This document shows positions 6,006-7,567 of a stretch of 7,567 nt of DNA, one piece after another; position 1 is the first letter of the stretch; every line of letters starts with the position of its first letter. The position numbers and the translations under genes are program-made. The notes below the pieces were generated by a model. That model had not been told where the DNA came from. It saw only the letters and a program-made list of their open reading frames with translations, and did not search any database. This DNA comes from Bacteroidota bacterium (lineage in GTDB: Bacteria > Bacteroidota > Bacteroidia > Bacteroidales > VadinHA17): assembly GCA_015222065.1 (NCBI GenBank), contig JADFUQ010000249.1, forward strand, positions 1 through 7,567, given 5' to 3'.

Positions 6006-6692
6006 TCAGGATTTATTTTTTTTCAAAAATTCTATTTCAAGTATTTTTGACCGCTTAACTGATCGTCGAAGCCACTGCAATATAATTTCCTGTTTTTCAT
6101 CATTCGTTAATTCCCAATCGATACCGGATTTTCGCAATTCGCTGGTAAGTTTATACAGAATAATAGAAGCAGAGACTGAAACATTAAAACTTTCAGTAAA
6201 TCCAAACATAGGAATTTTCAGGTGTTCATCAGCATTCTTAAGAGCAAATTTAGAAAGTCCTTCAAGTTCGGTTCCAAAAACCAGTGCTATCTTCCCATTT
6301 AATAGATTGAATTCATCAAGCATCTTTGATCCCATATGAGGTGTAGTAGCAATAATTCTATATCCATTTTTTCTTAATTCCTGATAACAAACCGATGTAT
6401 TTTCATCAAGTTTGTTATACTTAATAATACTAACCCATTTCGAAGATCCCAGAGCAATATCAGGATTTATTGAATACTTATTTCCATTTTCAATAATATG
6501 TATATCATGTACACCGAAACAATCGCAACTTCGTAATACTGCACTGGCATTATGTGACTGATAGAAATTCTCCAAAACAACAGTAATGTATTTTGTCCGA
6601 TTCTGAAGCACCATATGAAATAACCTTTCTCTTTCAGGAGTCACCATATCTGAAAAGAATTGAATGAGTTCACTACGAATTTTCCTATTCAT
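6006..6692 (-). CDS. trmH: TrmH-type tRNA 2'-O-ribose methyltransferase (SPOUT family)
   Basis: I place the start at the ATG at 6692, giving 228 residues. The longer frame opening at 6773 would add 27 residues beginning inside the HU terminator hairpin, with no similarity to the family. The body matches the SpoU/TrmH group of SPOUT methyltransferases, which bind S-adenosylmethionine in a trefoil knot. Motif 1 is HNASAVLRSCDCFGV (47-61) with Asn48 and the catalytic Arg54; motif 2 is LVFGTELEGLS (137-147); motif 3 is IPMFGFTESFNVSVSASIIL (160-179). A short N-terminal helical segment and a basic C-terminal tail (206-228) fit the TrmH subgroup, which methylates G18 in the tRNA D-loop. Closely related subfamilies modify 23S rRNA or other tRNA sites, so the exact target is inferred. 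A -7 box (TAATTTTG) lies just upstream. Confidence 0.92.
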   Translation of the reverse strand: MNRKIRSELIQFFSDMVTPERERLFHMVLQNRTKYITVVLENFYQSHNASAVLRSCDCFGVHDIHIIENGNKYSINPDIALGSSKWVSIIKYNKLDENTSVCYQELRKNGYRIIATTPHMGSKMLDEFNLLNGKIALVFGTELEGLSKFALKNADEHLKIPMFGFTESFNVSVSASIILYKLTSELRKSGIDWELTNDEKQEIILQWLRRSVKRSKILEIEFLKKNKS

Positions 6693-6706
6693 GGCTAAAA
6701 AACATT

Positions 6707-6714
6707 CAAAATTA
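6707..6714 (-). promoter_or_regulatory. Candidate -7 box for the methyltransferase gene
   Basis: The minus strand reads TAATTTTG at 6714-6707, an exact TAnnTTTG match between the HU terminator and the ATG at 6692. No TTG is present at about 19 bp upstream. The implied leader is very short, about 8-10 nt. It supports 6692 as the true start, but the AT-rich context makes a chance match possible. Confidence 0.38.
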
Positions 6715-6738
6715 TTAGTATTCAGGCAAATTATTAAT

Positions 6739-6767
6739 AAAAAAAGGGAGCACAAAAGCACTCCCTT
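6739..6767 (-). terminator. Intrinsic terminator of the HU gene
   Basis: Read on the minus strand, AAGGGAGTGC, a TTTT loop and GTGCTCCCTT form a stem ending in a run of T residues (plus-strand A-run 6739-6745). Two of the inner pairs are G-U wobbles that exist only in the minus-strand RNA; on the plus strand they would be C-A mismatches. The hairpin is therefore built for minus-strand transcription. It begins about 20 nt after the HU stop codon. Confidence 0.9.
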
Positions 6768-6787
6768 ATCCAATAAGACAATTTTTT

Positions 6788-7060
6788 TTATTGAACTGCA
6801 TTTGCAAGGTCGCTACCAGCCTTAAATTTAATAACTTTTTTTGCTTTGATAGTTATTGGTTGTCCGGTTTGAGGATTCCTGCCAGTTCTGGCATTCCTTT
6901 TTGACACAGAGAATGAACCAAAGCCTACTAAAGCAACACGATCTCCTTTTTTAAGGGCACCAGTTGTTGTACTTACAAAGGCATCAAGAGCTCTTTTAGC
7001 ATCAGCTTTAGTCAAATTAGCTTCGTTTGCAATTGAATCAATTAATTGTGCTTTGTTCAT
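6788..7060 (-). CDS. hup: HU-family nucleoid DNA-binding protein
   Basis: HU is a small basic dimeric protein that binds and bends DNA with little sequence preference and compacts the nucleoid. The 90-residue product has the family's standard length. The N-terminal helices (1-40) open with MNKAQLIDSIA. The signature GFGSFSVSKRNARTGRNPQTG (46-66) includes the arm residues Arg61-Asn62-Pro63, where the proline intercalates between base pairs. A C-terminal helix (82-90) closes the fold. The match is closer to HU than to IHF subunits or to the longer Bacteroidota HU-like proteins with added tails. The gene is monocistronic: it has a near-ideal promoter upstream and a strong terminator directly after the stop. 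The start is unambiguous, since the conserved MNKA opening is at residue 1. Confidence 0.98.
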   Translation of the reverse strand: MNKAQLIDSIANEANLTKADAKRALDAFVSTTTGALKKGDRVALVGFGSFSVSKRNARTGRNPQTGQPITIKAKKVIKFKAGSDLANAVQ

Positions 7061-7113
7061 AATAAATTTGTTTTTAGAGGTTAGAAAATTTTATGATTTG
7101 TTTCAATTACCTA

Positions 7114-7143
7114 CAAATATAGATTATTTCTCATGTATAGCAA
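7114..7143 (-). promoter_or_regulatory. HU gene promoter, perfect Bacteroidota consensus
   Basis: On the minus strand TTG (7143-7141) is followed after exactly 19 bp by TATATTTG (7121-7114), an exact match to the Bacteroidota housekeeping consensus in both boxes and in spacing. Transcription should start near 7107, giving a leader of about 47 nt. This is the strongest promoter match in the window and fits the high expression expected of HU. Confidence 0.82.
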
Positions 7144-7268
7144 ATATCCCTAACATAAATTCACAATTTTTTTGGCTGTTTTTCAAGAATAATAGAGGTT
7201 TGAGAGGCTTACATGAAGCTATCGTGTTGTATATCAGATATTTACATCTAACTGGCTATCTATTAAGA

Positions 7269-7293
7269 ATTTATCAACAATTTGTTGATAAAT
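7269..7293. repeat. 25-bp perfect palindrome between HU and tRNA-Ser
   Basis: The arms ATTTATCAACAA (7269-7280) and TTGTTGATAAAT (7282-7293) are exact reverse complements around a single T at 7281. No T-run follows on either strand, so it does not look like a terminator. It sits 43 bp upstream of the tRNA -7 box and about 125 bp upstream of the HU -33 box. Each arm contains TTATCAACA, one base from the DnaA-box core TTATCCACA. The right arm also overlaps TAAATATCT (7289-7297), which can pair with AGATATTTA at 7236-7244. An operator for a dimeric regulator is plausible. The rest of the HU-tRNA gap shows no gene. Confidence 0.65.
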
Positions 7294-7335
7294 ATCTTTT
7301 GTAAGCTAAAAACACACGGGTTTACAAAAAATTTC

Positions 7336-7343
7336 TACTTTTG
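7336..7343 (+). promoter_or_regulatory. -7 box of the tRNA-Ser gene
   Basis: TACTTTTG at 7336-7343 matches TAnnTTTG exactly and ends only 4 nt before the first base of the mature tRNA (7348). No TTG lies at the usual spacing (positions 7314-7316 read ACA). Given the typical distance from box to start, transcription would begin at or within a few bases of the tRNA 5' end. Confidence 0.6.
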
Positions 7344-7347
7344 CAGC

Positions 7348-7434
7348 GGAGAAATGGCAGAGTGGTCGAATGCGGCGGTCTTGAAAACCGTTGTCCGTTT
7401 ACCCGGACCGGGGGTTCGAATCCCTCTTTCTCCG
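7348..7434 (+). tRNA. tRNA-Ser, anticodon UGA
   Basis: The 87-nt gene folds as a class II tRNA. The acceptor stem pairs GGAGAAA (7348-7354) with TTTCTCC (7427-7433), followed by discriminator G at 7434, as expected for serine. The anticodon stem (7375-7379 with 7387-7391) encloses a seven-base loop with anticodon TGA at 7382-7384, reading UCA and, with wobble, other UCN codons. A long variable arm (GTCCG 7393-7397 with CGGAC 7404-7408) is the serine hallmark. The T arm is GGGGG, loop TTCGAAT, CCCTC (7410-7426). CCA is not encoded; the next bases are CAA, so a CCA-adding enzyme must complete the end. A terminator follows 16 nt downstream. The D-loop GG is a possible TrmH target, though the nearness of the trmH gene may be coincidence. 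Confidence 0.97.
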
Positions 7435-7450
7435 CAAACCCTCAAACCAA

Positions 7451-7473
7451 CCCCGGCTTCAGCCGGGGTTTTT
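7451..7473 (+). terminator. Intrinsic terminator of tRNA-Ser
   Basis: CCCCGGC (7451-7457), a TTCA loop and GCCGGGG (7462-7468) form a 7-bp GC-rich stem followed directly by five T residues (7469-7473). It starts 16 nt after the tRNA and forms the left part of the larger palindrome. Confidence 0.93.
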
Positions 7474-7521
7474 ATTTGTAGTAGTAACTGTTGAAAGCTT
7501 GCTTTCATAAAGACACTACTA

Positions 7522-7546
7522 CAAATAAAAATAACCCGTTAGGGTT
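7522..7546 (-). terminator. Probable terminator for a minus-strand gene beyond the right edge
   Basis: On the minus strand AACCC (7546-7542), loop TAAC and GGGTT (7537-7533) form a 5-bp stem followed by ATTTTTATTTG. The T-rich tail is the same as after the tRNA-Ser terminator on the other strand. The stem is short, but position and tail support a terminator for a convergent transcript entering from the right. Confidence 0.6.
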
Positions 7547-7567
7547 GGTTTGAGGGTTTGCAGGGTA

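Larger units (their letters stand above)
7434..7561. repeat. 128-bp interrupted palindrome beginning at the tRNA 3' end
   Basis: Outer arms of 20 bp are perfect inverted repeats (7434-7453 and 7542-7561; left arm starts GCAAACCC, right arm ends GGGTTTGC). Inner arms of 17 bp are also perfect (TTTTTATTTGTAGTAGT at 7469-7485 and its reverse complement at 7515-7531). At the centre GAAAGC (7493-7498) and GCTTTC (7501-7506) pair. Between outer and inner arms the two sides differ: 15 nt on the left, 10 nt on the right, each completing its own small hairpin. The left outer arm begins with the tRNA discriminator base. It may be two convergent terminators of common origin or a palindromic element inserted at the tRNA end; the window stops 6 bp beyond it. 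Confidence 0.85.

Noticed and set aside
5988..6006. Hairpin (ATACC with GGTAT) at the methyltransferase stop as a terminator
   Set aside because: Only 5 mostly weak pairs, a 9-base loop, overlap with the stop codon and no following T-run on the minus strand.
7269..7293. Chromosomal origin or DnaA-box cluster
   Set aside because: Only two imperfect boxes, which are a by-product of one palindrome; no dnaA, dnaN or AT-rich unwinding cluster with further boxes nearby.
7053..7304. Plus-strand 83-codon frame upstream of HU
   Set aside because: It covers the HU promoter and start codon, shows no recognisable motif and is interrupted in character by AT-rich non-coding DNA.
7282..7494. Plus-strand 70-codon frame running through the tRNA gene
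   Set aside because: Its middle part (AEWSNAAVLKTV and GPGVRIPLSP) is the well-known spurious translation of tRNA-Ser; the tRNA folds completely and the frame ends in the terminator palindrome.

Overview
The window looks like chromosomal DNA from a low-GC member of the Bacteroidota, probably a Bacteroidales/Marinilabiliales-type organism (lineage inferred, not proven). Four things point there. Promoters match the Bacteroidota form (TTG, about 19 bp, TAnnTTTG) rather than -35/-10; the best case, before the HU gene, is a perfect match. No start codon examined has a clear Shine-Dalgarno sequence. The tRNA does not encode CCA. Several proteins (a 172-residue membrane-anchored family, a 681-residue HtpG, the LytTR regulator) resemble Bacteroidota families.

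Layout. Almost everything is on the minus strand, so transcription runs from high to low coordinates. At the right is tRNA-Ser(UGA) on the plus strand (7348-7434), with a -7 box 4 nt upstream and a strong terminator, inside a 128-bp near-palindrome that reaches almost to the window edge (7434-7561). Divergent from it is the HU gene (7060-6788), with a textbook promoter and its own terminator. Next come a TrmH-type tRNA ribose methyltransferase (true start 6692), then a three-gene unit: LytTR response regulator (5876-5166), class III PLP aminotransferase (5136-3949) and a membrane-anchored degenerate receiver protein (3929-3369). htpG (Hsp90, 3265-1220) follows under its own candidate promoter. 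Converging on htpG is a small plus-strand membrane protein gene (529-1047). The left edge holds the first 38 codons of a class I/II PLP aminotransferase on the minus strand (115-1).

The genes are mostly housekeeping: protein folding (HtpG), nucleoid structure (HU), tRNA modification and a serine tRNA. The one unit that looks like a regulatory module is LytTR regulator / aminotransferase / degenerate receiver, with gaps of only 29 and 19 bp and no histidine kinase in view. The receiver-like protein has lost its phosphorylatable aspartate and gained a C-terminal membrane anchor. What joins these three is not clear from sequence.

The most unusual non-coding signals are (a) two intergenic blocks of short tandem repeats (184-368 and 1115-1222), different in sequence but each made of a purine-rich G-containing array followed by a pyrimidine-rich array with complementary cores; the second runs into the htpG stop codon; (b) a 25-bp palindrome between HU and the tRNA; and (c) the palindrome after the tRNA, whose arms share 20-bp and 17-bp perfect inverted repeats yet carry different small hairpins at the same position, each followed by the same T-rich run on its own strand. 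I saw no CRISPR array, transposase, prophage gene or clear defence system.
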